A stretch of 64,000 nt of DNA from JAWKOK01 sp963698255 (GCA_963698255.1 CAVOQD010000003.1:124001-188000); one strand, 5' to 3'. Shown: positions 1 to 11,377, counted from the stretch's first letter. Program-made: numbers and translations. Notes: generated from the letters alone by a model not told the origin.

Positions 1-1482
1 CCCTGGGCGTGACCACCGTGGTCGAGGATCCCCACGAGGTGGCCAATGTGCTGGGCATCGACGGCATCCGCACCATGATCGAAGCATCGTCGCAGATCCC
101 GCTCAAGGTCGAATACCTGATCAGCTCCAGCGTGCCCTCTGCGCCCGGCTTGGAGACCGCCGGCGGCGAGATCGGCCCGGCCGAGGTCGAGGCGCTGCTG
201 CCGCTGCCCAACGTGCTGGGCCTGGCCGAGGTCATGGACGGCGCATCGGTCGTGGCCGAGGATCCGAGGAGCTTGAGCATCCTGGCCGCCTGCGGCGGAG
301 TCGATGGCCAACGGGTTGACAGCCCCGGCGTCATCGAAGGCCACAACCCCATGCTGCGCGGCCGCGAACTCTCGGCCTTCATCGCCGCCGGCGTCGACTC
401 CGACCATACGCTGGCCACGCCCGCCGATCTGGTCGAGAAGGCACGCCAGGGCGTGACGCTGATGTTGCAGGAACGCTACCTCTCCCACGGCGTCGTCGCC
501 GCCCTGGAAGATCTGCCGCTCGACGCCGGCATCTGCCTGATCACAGACGACGTTGCGCCCGATTATCTGCTCGACGAGGGGCATCTGGACAAAGTGTTGC
601 GCCATGCCATCGAACTGGGCATGGATCCCATGCGCGCATTGCGCGCCGCCACCTGGAACCCGGCGCGACGCATGCGCCTGTGGGACCGTGGGGCCATCAC
701 GCCGGGCCGGTCGGCCGACATCGTGCTGGTCGACAACATCGAACACTTTCAGGCGCAGGTGGTGATCGTCGATGGCCAAGTGGTGGCCGAGGAGGGCCAC
801 TGTCTGTGGCAGGCCTCAGACGACGATCCCATGTTCAGCATGGTCAACACCGTGAAGCTGCCGGCTCAGACGGTGGACGACTTCACGCTGCATGCGCCGA
901 TCGACCAGGGCGAACTGTTGGCCAACGTCATCGACTGTGTTTTCGGCCAGACGTTGGTGACCAAGCACCAGATGACGGTGAGGATCGAAGACGGACGCGT
1001 CGTACTGCCCGGAGGATGACGATCTCTGCTTCATCTGCGTCGTGGATCGCCACGGCCAACACGGCGGACGCACGTTTGGTCTGGTGCGCGGCCTGGGCAT
1101 CACCCATGGCGCACTGGCCACCACCTACGCCCATGATTCCCACAACCTGGCCGTGATCGGACGCAGCCCCGAGGAGATGACGCTGGCCGCCAACACGGTC
1201 ATCGAGAACGACGGCGGCATCGCCGTCGTGGCTGGGCCGGATGTGTTGACCTTCACGCCGCTGCCGGTGGCCGGCATCATATCCGCCAAGTCGGTGGCCG
1301 GCGCCGCGTCCGATCTGCGCCAACTGGGTCGGGCGCTTGATGCCATCGGATTGCAGCATCCCCACTGGCTTATGCGCATTTCGACCTTCACGTTGCCGGT
1401 CAGCTCGGGATTGCGCATCACCGATCTGGGGCTGGTGGACGCAAAAGAGCGTGCGTTTGTGCCGCTATTCGACGGAGATTGA
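1..1482 (+). CDS. ade: Adenine deaminase, 5'-partial and frameshifted
   Basis: Hydrolytic deamination of adenine to hypoxanthine and ammonia (purine salvage), cytosolic metal-dependent amidohydrolase. The first codons are already inside the family core (GVTTVVEDPHEVANVLG), so the N-terminal metal-binding HxH lies before the window. The main frame runs to 1019. The conserved C-terminal domain then continues in another frame from about 1012 (DDDLCFICVVDRHGQHGG, then GALATTYAHDSHN and PLPVAGIISAKS), which matches the end of bacterial Ade proteins. This places one indel just before 1012. The stop at 1480-1482 overlaps the longest possible start of the next reading frame, but a better start for that gene lies at 1527. 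Identification of the family is firm. That the break is a sequencing indel is inference. Confidence 0.88.
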
Positions 1483-1526
1483 TGCGGCACTACCGACGCG
1501 CTGATCCTGACCTGGTGAGGGTGGGA

Positions 1527-2552
1527 ATGGGGAAACTTCATATTTTCGGCGGGCTGTTGACGATTTTGATCGTCGCAATAGCACCGCATCAGACCACGCA
1601 AGCAACTACGAGGTTGCCAACTATCGGGGCGCCGGTCATCGACGGTTGCACCGTCTTCCCGGATGACAACATCTGGAATGTGCGCGTCGATCAGCTTCCC
1701 CGCGACCTCCACTCAGATGCCTACGTGCGCACCATTGGCCTGGACACTCATTCCCATGCTGACTTTGGATCAGGGATCTGGAACGGCGGTCCCATCGGCA
1801 TCCCCTATGTTGCAGTCGATGAGAGCCAACCGGGTGTGGACGTGGCCTTCGAATACGCCGACGAAAGCGATCCCGGCCCCTATCCCATCCCAACCGACGC
1901 GCCAATCGAGGGCGGTCCTGCTAGTGATGGGGACCGCCATGTCCTAGTGCTCGACCGGGATGGCTGCATGCTGTACGAGCTGTACGACGCGGTTCCGCAG
2001 ACGGACGGAAGCTGGACCGCCGGTTCGGGGGCCATCTTCAACCTGGGCCAACATGGGTTGCGACCCGCCGGCTGGACATCAGCCGACGCGGCGGGCCTGC
2101 CGATCCTGCCCGGCCTCGTACGCTACGAGGAGGTGGCGGCAGGTGAAATCACACATGCCCTACGCTTCACCGCACCCGAAACAAAACGAGAATACGTTTG
2201 GCCGGCGCGGCACTTCGCCTCCACCCTCACCGGCGATGACTATCCGCCAATGGGCCAGCGCTTTCGCCTGCGCGCAGACTACGACATCAGCGGCTTCTCG
2301 CCCGAGGTGCAGGTGATTCTGCGCGGCCTCAAGACCTATGGCATGATCCTGGCTGACAACGGCGCGCCCTGGTTCATCTCCGGCGTGCCTGACGAACGCT
2401 GGGACAATGACCGGCTGCGCGAACTGCACCAGATCGAGGGTTCGGCCTTTGAGGCCGTCGATGTGTCCTCGCTTATGGTCGACGCAGATTCCGGCCAAGT
2501 CGCAGGCGAAATGCCGACGTTTCGACTCTTCTTGCCGTTGACGTTTAGATAG
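1527..2552 (+). CDS. Conserved secreted protein of unknown function
   Basis: A 341-residue exported protein. I chose the ATG at 1527 because a GAGGGTGGG stretch precedes it and it begins a convincing signal peptide (MGKLHIFGGLLTILIVAIA, cleavage after TTQA). An upstream in-frame ATG at 1479 would put a charged extension before the signal. The mature part has aromatic- and Asp/Gly-rich blocks (PDDNIWN, HSHADFGSGIWNGGPIGIPY, YPIPTD, DRHVLVLDRDGCMLYELYD, WPARHFAS, YGMILADNG) typical of a conserved extracytoplasmic fold, but I cannot name the family. The protein ends in FRLFLPLTFR, resembling the end of the large Ig-repeat protein further along (DVRLFYYPVIL). The window gives no functional context. 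Confidence 0.7.
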   Translation: MGKLHIFGGLLTILIVAIAPHQTTQATTRLPTIGAPVIDGCTVFPDDNIWNVRVDQLPRDLHSDAYVRTIGLDTHSHADFGSGIWNGGPIGIPYVAVDESQPGVDVAFEYADESDPGPYPIPTDAPIEGGPASDGDRHVLVLDRDGCMLYELYDAVPQTDGSWTAGSGAIFNLGQHGLRPAGWTSADAAGLPILPGLVRYEEVAAGEITHALRFTAPETKREYVWPARHFASTLTGDDYPPMGQRFRLRADYDISGFSPEVQVILRGLKTYGMILADNGAPWFISGVPDERWDNDRLRELHQIEGSAFEAVDVSSLMVDADSGQVAGEMPTFRLFLPLTFR

Positions 2553-2595
2553 ACCGTGGCTTAGAACATAATTTCTGTGTGGTGATAAGATTTTC

Positions 2596-2604
2596 TGCTA
2601 TAAT
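2596..2604 (+). promoter_or_regulatory. Extended -10 promoter upstream of the AlkZ-related gene
   Basis: TGCTATAAT is an extended -10 (TGn plus perfect TATAAT) 52 bases before the ATG at 2657. No good -35 is present, as is usual for extended -10 promoters. A 12-bp perfect palindrome AGCAAGCTTGCT (2606-2617) sits at the expected transcription start and could be an operator. This is sequence inspection only. Confidence 0.5.
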
Positions 2605-2656
2605 CAAGCAAGCTTGCTGGCAATATCATCTTTAGAACGGGCGTTGGTGGGAATTT

Positions 2657-3205
2657 ATGATCAAAACATTTGAAGAAGCGCGTCTGTTGATTCGGGAACT
2701 GAATATCTGCACGATATTCGAAAGCTCGAAGACTGATCTACCCTCGCTCTGGGAATACGTCGATCTGCCGGAAAAGCAGGAAGGTGAGAAAGGGTGGGGC
2801 CAGAAGGTTTCAGCCGTGTGGGATTGGAAAAATCGGCTGCCGGCGGAGTATCCTGACGAGATTTTCTACGGCAAGATCAAGGGCGGGTTTGCGGTCTTGA
2901 TGACGATGGACTATCTGCGAGATGTTCATTTTGGATCAGCCTACAGATCTGTCGACGATTTGCCTCCGTTGTCACTCCATATTTACGAGATGATTCAGGC
3001 TGAACCTTGGGAAACCGCAAGTCTTCGAAACGAGATGATTGAGGAATATGGCTGTTCCAAAAGCCAGTTCGACACTGCGCTAAAGAATCTGCAGATCTCA
3101 CTGAATATCGTGCGTTCAAACGATCCCGACATCGAGCGAGATACCTGGTTGACCTTTCAAGAGCTTTATCCGGAGATTTGGGAATTGTATGTCTCACAGG
3201 ATTGA
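2657..3205 (+). CDS. AlkZ-related hypothetical protein
   Basis: A 182-residue soluble protein, intact. Its pattern (TFEEARLLIRELNICTIF, LPSLWEYV, VWDWKNRLP, IFYGKIKGG) resembles small proteins annotated as AlkZ-related or winged-helix DNA-binding. AlkZ itself is a DNA glycosylase that unhooks crosslinks and alkylated bases, but this protein is much shorter and I cannot identify a catalytic motif, so a repair role is only a suggestion. The second half (SLRNEMIEEYGCSKSQFDTALKNL) reads like a helix-turn-helix. Codons are visibly AT-richer than in neighbouring genes. It has its own extended -10 promoter. The 3' end runs past the most upstream in-frame start of the next gene, whose likely true ATG is at 3225. 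Confidence 0.55.
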   Translation: MIKTFEEARLLIRELNICTIFESSKTDLPSLWEYVDLPEKQEGEKGWGQKVSAVWDWKNRLPAEYPDEIFYGKIKGGFAVLMTMDYLRDVHFGSAYRSVDDLPPLSLHIYEMIQAEPWETASLRNEMIEEYGCSKSQFDTALKNLQISLNIVRSNDPDIERDTWLTFQELYPEIWELYVSQD

Positions 3206-3224
3206 GTTGTCTGCCGGAGCTGCC

Positions 3225-4188
3225 ATGCCTACACCACTCCCCATCCTTCTCGACGTAGACACCGGGGCCGACGATGCGCTGGCGCTGCTGCTGGCCTTGC
3301 GCTCGCCGGCACTGGACGTACGCGCCATCACCTGCGTGGCCGGCAACCATGCGTTGAGCAACGTGGTCGACAACACGCTCAAGCTTCTCGACCTGATCGA
3401 CGCGCCCGACGTGCCGGTGGCCGCGGGAATGACACAGCCGCTGATCGAGACCATGCGCCCGCCCTTTCCCATGCACGGCAGCGACGGCATGGCCGATCTC
3501 GGCTTGCCTGCGCCGCGACGTTCGCTGGTCGACGTTCACGCCGTCGAGCTGCTGCGCCGGACGTTGCAGCGACGCTGCCGAGCCGCTGACTATCGTCGCG
3601 CTGGCGCCGCTGACCAATATCGCCGTCTTTCTGCGCATGTATCCGGGACTGCATCCGAAGATCGCTCGCATCGTGAGCATGGGCGGGGCATTCCGCGTGC
3701 CGGGCAACACCTCGCCGACTGCCGAGTTCAACGTGCGCCAGGACCCGGAGGCAGCAGCCATCGTGCTGGAAAGCGGCCTGCCCGTCACGCTCTACCCGCT
3801 CGACCCGTTCCGCCAAGTGCGCTTCCATCGCGATGAGATCGCACATTTCATTGCCGCCGACGATATCGCCGCCCAGACCGCCGGACGCATCATGTTGCAC
3901 ATGTGCGACTATTTCCCGGCTGACACTTCGCTGATCGGTGACGCCGGCACCGTGGCCATGGTCATCGACCCGGGTGGTGCGACGGTTGAACGCCTGCCCG
4001 TCACGGTCGATCTGGCCGGGGAGGCCAATCGGGGCCGCACGGTCTTTGATCTACGCTCCAAGAAGGCGCGCACAACCCACAGCCATTGGTGGCAGACATC
4101 CCCTGCAGAAATCAATGTGGTCGCCGGCGTCGACGCCGACCGCTATCGTCAGCTTTTTGCGGACGTGCTCGGTGTAGATCTGGTATGA
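3225..4188 (+). CDS. Inosine/uridine-preferring nucleoside hydrolase, frameshifted
   Basis: Hydrolyses the N-glycosidic bond of ribonucleosides to free base and ribose, a salvage role that fits the upstream adenine deaminase. The Ca-binding signature DVDTGADDALALLLAL lies at residues 9-24 from the ATG at 3225. The conserved middle (TIVALAPLTNIAVFL, then IVSMGGAF) and the C-terminal part (TAEFNVRQDPEAAAIVLESG, NVVAGVDADRYRQLF) follow. The N-terminal frame is lost near 3565-3590 and the rest is read in another frame from about 3590 to 4188. The combined length, about 321 residues, is normal for the family. The break is probably one indel. It lies 20 bp after the AlkZ-related gene, so the two may be cotranscribed. 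Confidence 0.85.
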
Positions 4189-4219
4189 TCGACCTTGTTT
4201 GCGCCATCAAAGATCCGTC

Positions 4220-4338
4220 TAAGTGAGCGTCCAGAAACAAGTTCCCGGTTTGCATCTTCCTGGAAGCTCCCTGTCGGAGAGGACGTCTTGCATTCAGCTT
4301 CCAGGAAGGTCGGCACATAATATCTGGACACTCACTAA
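4220..4338. repeat. MITE-like inverted-repeat element
   Basis: The ends AGTGAGCGTCCAGA (4222-4235) and TCTGGACACTCACT (4323-4336) are inverted with one mismatch. Inside is a second, perfect 13-bp inverted repeat, CTTCCTGGAAGCT at 4256-4268 against 4296-4308. The TA at 4220-4221 borders the left end; no clean target duplication is visible on the right. Size and structure fit a non-autonomous element or a strong cruciform downstream of the nucleoside hydrolase. No transposase is nearby. Confidence 0.5.
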
Positions 4339-4360
4339 GGCCATTCCAAAGAAACAATGA

Positions 4361-4428
4361 TCCACGAAGAGCACCAATAAACACGAAGAAAGGGTTGACC
4401 TTCGTGAAGATTCGTGTCCCTCCGTGGA
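4361..4428. repeat. CCACGAAG-family palindromic repeat, copy 1
   Basis: TCCACGAAGAGCAC and further CACGAAG units on the left face TTCGTGTCCCTCCGTGGA on the right as an imperfect inverted repeat. Related units occur at 19951-20016 and 41056-41122. With the element at 4220-4338 this fills the 298 bases between the nucleoside hydrolase and the 3' end of the giant gene. I see no gene there. Confidence 0.5.
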
Positions 4429-4486
4429 CAGCTATTTTTCTGCATTGGCCTCAACTTGGTTCGAACATACCTCACGTGTGCCGACA

Positions 4487-7400
4487 CTACTGCTGCGACG
4501 CCGGACCCGACAAAATCACTGGATAGTAGAACAACCGTACATCACGCTCCGGCGGACCGCTTCCCAAGCGAACCGGCCCCTGGAGGAAGACTTCGCCCGA
4601 GAGCATGACGATCTGCAGGTAGAAGGTGTCGCCCTCCGTCGGTGTTGAATGCGAATACTGGGTTGTCTCGGTCGAGCTTGTTACCAGGGACGGTATCAAC
4701 GTATCGTTGATTGGCTCCAGCTCGCTGCCGCTGTCGTGCAGCAGGTTGAAGCCGTCCACGTTTTCTTCTCGCAGCGTAATCCAGGCGAAGTCCACGATAC
4801 TGTCCTCATCGTAGTCCGCGCCCGGCGAAGCCGTAAACGAACTCACGACCACTGGCTGGGTCGAGATCGGCGCCAGCGTATCGATCACCGCCCCGCCGGT
4901 GGCCGGCCCTGTCGTCGTCGGTCCGACCGTGGAAGATCCGGCATCGGAGAAAAAGCCGGTCGATCCCGGAAGGTCGCCGGCCAAGCGCAGGCGCACGATC
5001 TTCGTCCGGCTCTGTCCTGACGGGATGCTAAACCCGGTCCACGTCAGTGTTGCCACGCCGTCAAAGCCTGCCGGCACATTGGCCGTGACAAAGGTGTCGT
5101 CGGTGGAGCCGGCGGCGCCCAGGCCGTCGCCGGCCAGGGCCGGCTTCGACCGCTCTCCTCGATCCTCGAAACTGAAATTTGCATTCCAGTCGATCCATCC
5201 GACCAATTGGGCCGCATTGTTCGTGAGATTGGTGACGGGCACATCTAGGCTATAGCGGCCGCCGCCTGCATAGTCGGGATAGACTGCAATGATTGACTCA
5301 TCGTTGAGGTCAGTCTCGTCGTCGGTTGTTGCTTCGCTGTGCGACACGCCATCGGCCTCGGCGTCGATCATGTCGCCCAGCCTGAGACCGTCGACAATGG
5401 CATGGCGTGGGCCGTCAGTGGCCAGCGATGTGGAGAAGCCGGATGCGTCGCCGAAATCCCAGCCGAGATCGGGCGGGAAGACGTGCATGATCGCCCCCGC
5501 CTGGGTGCAGGCTTGCGGCTCGCCGTCGTCGCAAACCTGGTAGACAAAGCGGTCGCTGCCCACATAGCCGGCATCCGGTGTGTAGACAATGGCCCCATCC
5601 GTGGCCAAGATCAATCGACCGTGGCTTGGCGCCGAAATTGGCGTGGTCTGAAGAAGCTGCGTGTCGCCTTCCAGATCAAAATCGTTGATGAGCAGATTCG
5701 TCTGGAGTGAGGCGCCGGTTCGTCCCCATGCCGCATCTTCGAAGGCGTAGGTTGTGTTGCTCCCGGCAGCGGCAACTTCAACGGCAACATTGGCCGTGGT
5801 GCAGAGCACCGGCGCACCGTTGTCGCAGACTCGGTAGCTGAAACGGATCTCGTCAGTTCTTCCGGTTGCAGGCGTAAAGACAATCGTGCCGTCCGAACCG
5901 ACCATGGCCAGGCCATGGCCTGGTTCCGTCACAATCGAGACTGTGGCCGGATTGACGGCGCCGTCCAGGTCGCCATCATTGGCGAGCACGACAACTTTGA
6001 CGGAATCGTTGGGGCGGGTCACTGCCTGATCGTCGGCAGCATAGGGCGCGGCATTGGCCATGGTCAGCGCCCGCACGTCGATCGTGACCGTTGCCGTGTC
6101 ACACAGTTGGTCGGGATCGCAGACTCGATACGAAAAGGTGTCTGCGCCTGTGAAGTCGGAATCCGGCATATACGTGAATTGGCCGTCGGTCTCCAGCGTC
6201 ACCTCGCCCGCCGTTGGCCCGCCTGCCGGTGTGGTCTCCATGACAAGGGCGTCTCCATCGGGGTCGGAATCGTTTGTCAATAGATTCCCGCTGACCGATG
6301 TGTTGATGCGCGTCGTGCTCCAGTCGTCATACCGCGTTCGGCGGGTTGTTGGCGGGCGCAACGGTAATTTGAACATCGGCACGGGCGCATGCTTCGGGTT
6401 CGCCCAGATCGCAGACCTGATAGGTCCAACGTTCGCTGCCGACGAAGGTCAGGTTTGCGGTGTAGGTGAACGCGCCGCCGGCCGCCAGTTCAACAGTGCC
6501 CTGGGACGGTGGCGTTTCCACTTCCGGCGTCTGCCAGCCGTCATTTTCAGGATCCAAGTCGTTGCTCAATACGTTGCCGGTGACAGACTCGCCGGCGCGC
6601 ACATAGGCGCCATCGTTGAAGGCGTAGGCCTCGTTCTCTTCCGATGGTGCGATCACTGTGACGCTGACTGTCGCACTGTTGCAGGCCGGCGGTTCGGCAT
6701 CATCGCAGATCTGATAGGTGAATGCATCCAGCCCTGAAAAATCGAAGCTCGGTGTATAGACGATCTTGCCTGTGGAAACCACCGCCTGGCCATTGGATGG
6801 TTCGGTAAAAATGACCAGACTGGCCGGATCGAGGCTGCCGTCCACATCGACATCGTTGGCCAGCACGTCGATCTCGATCGGCTGGTTGGGCAAGGTGGCA
6901 ACATTGTCCGGGACGGCTGTGGGCGGCAAATTGTCGGCTGTCGCAACGGTGACGATGACCGTGGCCGAGTCGCATGCAACAGGCTCACCGTCGTCGCAGA
7001 TCGTGTAGGCGAAACGCACGTCACCGAGACTGGTCGCATCAGGCACGTATTGGATGGCATCGCCGAGAACCGTCGCCTCGCCAGGCGAGACAACGCCTGA
7101 GATCACCAGCGTTGACGCCACAAGATCGCCGTCGAGATCGATATCGTTGGCCAGTACGTCGATGGTGACGGTCTTTCCGGGCCGGGTGTAGGCTGCATCA
7201 TCGACGGCGATGGGCGGCACATTGTCGGCCTTGACGATGTCGATGACGACGTTGGCGACATCACATGCCACAGGCTCGCCGTCGTCGCAGATCTCATAGC
7301 GAAAGCGCGCTTGGCCGGCATTTTCTGCATCGGGTACGTACTCAATGGCGTCGCCGACAACGGTTGCCGATCCGGGCGAAACGACGCCTGAGATCACCAG

Positions 7401-10400
7401 CGTCGAGGTCACCAGTTCACCGTCGAGATCGACATCGTTGGAGAGCACGTCGACGGTGATGGTGCGTCCAGGTCGGGTGTAGGCCGCATCGTCGACCGCG
7501 ATGGGCGGCACATTTCCGGCTGAAGTGACGGCTACGACAACTGTCGCCGTGTCGCAGGCCGCCGGACTGCCGTTGTCGCAGATTTCATACTGGAAGCGGG
7601 CGTCTCCGACAATGTCTGCGTCGGGCACGTATTCGATCATTTCGCCGACAACCGTTGCCGAACCGGGCGACACCGAACCGGAGATGGTCAGCGTCGCGGT
7701 CACCAACTCGCCATCGTAATCGACATCATTGGCAAGCACGTCGATTACGACCGTGCGGCCGGGCCGCGTATAGGCGGCATCATCGACAGCGACAGGCGGG
7801 ACATTGGCGGGCGCCGTGATGGTCACGGGACGGTGGCGTCGCCACATGCCTGCGGAACGCCGGAATCGCACAGTTGATAGGTGAAACTATCGCCGCCGCT
7901 GAAGCCCGGATTCGGCGTGTACGTGAAGCTGCCATCGGCGTCGAATGGATCAACCGTCCCGTTCTCCGGCAAACCGTCCAGCACAGGGGCCAGCAGCGCG
8001 TCCCCCTCAGGATCTGAGTCGTTGGTGAGGACATTGCCGTTGATGGGCTGGTTGGCAAGGCCGCCAAATAGATCGTTGACGACATAGATGGTGTTGCTGA
8101 TCGAGGGCGAGATGACGACGATGTTGACGCTTGCCATGCCGCAAGCGCTCGCCGAGTCGCACACCCGATAGGAGAAAGAATCGTCGCCGACAAAATTTAA
8201 CGTCGGCGTGTAGGTGATGGTGTGGGCGAGGTCGACGCTGGTCTGCCCGTTGCCCGGACCGGTGTCGACGCTGAGCGATGAGGGATCGAGTGAACCTTCG
8301 GGATCGACGTCATTGGCCAGCACGTCAACCGTGATGGCCCGGTCTCGCAGCGTTGCAGCGTTGTCATCGACGACCAGCGGCTCTCGGTTGGGGATTGCCT
8401 CCACGGTGACGGCAACCGTTGCGCTGTCGCACAAGGGCGCGACTGCGTTGTCGCAGACTTCGTAGGTGAAAGAGTCGCTGCCGGCGAAACCGGCCGATGG
8501 GGTGTAACGGATCGAGCCGTCTGTCTCTTCCTGGCCTGTCCATTGGCTGGGCCGTCCTTCACCTTGACGGACAGAGCGTTGAGCGTGCCGTCCGGATCGC
8601 TGTCGTTGCGCAGAACCTTGATGAGGACGGCCTGGTCCTGGCGGGTCGTGGCATTGTCGTTGACGGCCACAGGCGCTTCGTTGGGGATCGCCTCGACAGC
8701 GACGGTCACCGTTGCCGTGTCGCATAGCGGCGCGGCCGCGTTGTCACAGACCTCGTAGACGAACGAGTCGTTGCCTGTGAACGCTACGTCGGGCGTGTAG
8801 ATGATGGCGCCGTTCGTCTGCGGGTTGGCCTGACCATTGGCCGGGCCGCTCTGTACGCTGACGGACAGTGGGTTGAGCACGCCATCCGGATCGCTGTCGT
8901 TGCTGAGGACCACGATCGTGACGACCTGGCCTTGGCGGGTCGTTGCATTGTCGTTGACGGCCACAGGCGCTTGGTTGGGGATTGTCGTCACAACGACGGT
9001 GACTGTTGCCGTGTCGCACAAGGGTGTGGCTGCGTAGTCACAGACTTCGTATGTGAAGGAATCACGACCGGTGAAGTTACCAACGGGCGCGTAGTCGATT
9101 GAGCCGTTGCTGTTCGCTGTGGCCGACCCATTGGCCGGGTTGTTCTTCACGGCGACCGAGGCAGGATCGAGCGCACCATCGGGATCGTTGTCATTGCCAA
9201 GCACGTCAATTGTGACAGACTGACCTCGTCGCATGACGATACTGTCGTTGACGGCCACGGGCGCTTCGTTGGGGATTGCGGAGACTGTGACCGTGACAGC
9301 GCCCGTGGCACAGAGCGGCGGCGTAGCGGCATCGCAGACTTCGTAGGTGAAAGAGTCGCTGCCGATGAAATCGGCAGACGGGGTGTAGGTAAGCGTGTTG
9401 TTGGCCGTCTTGATCACCTGGCCGTTGGCCGGGTTTGTCTTGACCGCAACCGAACCCGGATCGAGCGCACCCTCGGGATCGCTGTCGTTGGCGAGTACGC
9501 TGATCGTGACAGGCTGGCCTGCCTGGGTGGCTGCATTGTCATCTAGGGCGACGGGCGGCTGATTGGTCGGCGGTGAAACCAGGACGCGCACGGTGGCTTC
9601 GTTGCTGCACAGTGGAGGCGCGGCCTGATCGCACACCGTGTAACTGAACGTGTCGGCGCCGGTGAAGTTGACGACCGGCGTGTAGGTGATGCTGCCATTG
9701 GCCGTGTCGACGGCGATCTGCCCGTTGACCGGATTCTCCGTGACCTGAACCGAGGCCGGGTCCAGCGCTCCCTCGGGATCGCGGTCGTTGCTGAGCACGG
9801 GAATGGTGACCGCTCGATCTTGCTTGGTCGATGCCTGATCGTCGACCGCAGTCGGCGCCTCGTTAGCAGAGGGCAGAATCGTCAAAAAGACGGTGGCGCT
9901 GCCGCATTCTGTCGGGGAGCCGTTGTCGCAGACCTGGTAGCTGAATTGGTCGCTGCCGCTGTAGCCGCTGATTGGCGTGTAGCGGATGGCGCCGCTGCCG
10001 TCTGCGGCTGGGACAGCGGCTCCATACTGGGCTTGGCTGGTCACGGTAACGGCGTTCTTATCCAATTGGCCGTCAGGATCGCTGTCATTGGCCAACACGT
10101 CGATGGTGACAGTCTGATCATGGGCGATGGGCGGCGGCGTATCGTTGACGACGATGGGCGGTCGGTTCTCTGCGGGCGGCGTCACGGTCACGCTTACGTT
10201 GGCCGTGGCGCATTCGGGCGTCGGATCCGTATTGCAGACTCGATAGGTGAACTGATCCGGTCCGACGTAGGAGCCGGTTGGCGTGTAGGTAATTGACCCG
10301 TCTGGGTTCGGGCTGGCGCTGCCGTGTGCAGAGGGCGCAGCAATGGTGACGGAACTCGGATTCAGTGTGCCGTCGGGATCGCGGTCATTGGCGAGCACGT

Positions 10401-10968
10401 CAATCGTGACCGGCTGACCGCTGGGCGTGTTTGCCTGATCGTCCTCGATGGTTGGCGGCAGCGAGGCGTCGGCGCTAAAGGTGATGGTCACAATCGCTGG
10501 GTTCGAGCGTAGTCCGGCCTTATCGGCCACAGAATACTCAATGGGGAACGGATCGTCGGTCAAAATGCCGGTACACGAACTGTCCGGTTGGTCCGACTGT
10601 GTGCAGGGCGAAAATGTAATGTCGCCGCTGGCCGTGTTGACCTGCCAGATCCCTTCGTCGTTAACCACGACCCGCGTCTGCAATCGGCTCAAGTCTGTCG
10701 GATCAACGATGCGGACAGTGCCGGGATCAAGATCATTGTCGGCATCAATGTCATTGGCCAGGACAGCGACCAGCACGGGCGTGCCGATGGGTTGATCGAG
10801 ACGATCGTCGGCGACGGCAATCGGTGGCGCTGACGGGGCCGCATGAACTGACAAAACGCCAAAACTGAACATATTGGCAATCAGCATCGCCAGCAAGAGT
10901 GCCCGAAACCGAGATGAAAGTGGGCGAGCAACACAATCAGTCAATAGGGGGAAGGTCTGTCTTCTCAT
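4487..10968 (-). CDS. Giant secreted tandem Ig-like (Big_9/tandem-95) repeat protein, frameshifted
   Basis: One gene of about 2,160 codons, read in four pieces: 10968 to about 8540, about 8560 to 7823, about 7871 to 6330, and about 6380 to 4487. A signal peptide (residues 20-45, FRALLLAMLIANMFSFGVLS, then VHAAPS) starts it. I count 18 repeats of about 90-100 residues with the pattern APVAVNDN...VLANDSDPDG...ITYTP...DSFTYEVCD..PLC.TATVTV. Nearly all carry a VCD(6-8)C cysteine pair. Repeats 11-13 (AAYTRPG type) are near-identical. After repeat 18 come a GEVED-like domain (DFGDASG... DAEADG... WIDWNANFSFEDRGERS) and a C-terminal domain ending DVRLFYYPVILSGPASQQ. Such arrays act as cell-surface spacers, adhesins or sheath components. 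No enzyme domain is seen. Separate small genes are unlikely because adjoining pieces join inside repeats. Confidence 0.82.
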
Positions 10969-11377
10969 TCACTTGTCCTCGCTGGGTAACGGTTGATTTT
11001 ACTTGCTCCAGTAGTTCACGGTGTACAGGACAGCGCCAATTATGACACAGATTGCGGCGCCTGCTTTCGCCCCCCAGCCCCCAATCCTGGGGGAGGCAGT
11101 GCAAGGCAAAGCCCTTGCTGGAGCTGAGCGTTCGCCCAAGGTTGGAGCTAGGGGGCTGCCGATGCCGCAGCCATGAACTCGGTGTTGCATCAGACGAGCG
11201 TTGCCGTTATTCTATCATCTGTTTATTGGATGCCTGTGATTCATTCTTCCTTCGGCAGAGCGATTGCCCGGAATACAACTCGCAGAAGGTTTCAGAATGG
11301 TTTCATCACGTCGATAATTCGTGATCAGCCCTGGATGATGAAGTTGACATGTTGTCTGTGAAAATATAGGAGATGAA
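10969..11377. other. Divergent intergenic region, 409 bp
   Basis: This separates the start of the giant exoprotein (minus) from the PhyH gene (plus). It holds a C/G-rich palindromic stretch (about 11069-11096, CCCCCAGCCCCCAATCCTGG and following) and a degenerate second copy near 11127-11160. A short minus-strand frame (10999-11190) ends in a hydrophobic segment, AAICVIIGAVLYTVNYW, and could be a tiny membrane peptide, but there is no supporting ribosome-binding site. I see no convincing promoter hexamers. Confidence 0.4.

Noticed and set aside
4487..10968. Four separate Ig-repeat genes
   Set aside because: Only the first piece has a signal peptide, and each junction falls inside a repeat that is completed in the next frame.
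10999..11190. Small membrane peptide gene on the minus strand
   Set aside because: It has one hydrophobic stretch, but most of the frame reads through a GC-rich palindrome and no ribosome-binding site is present.
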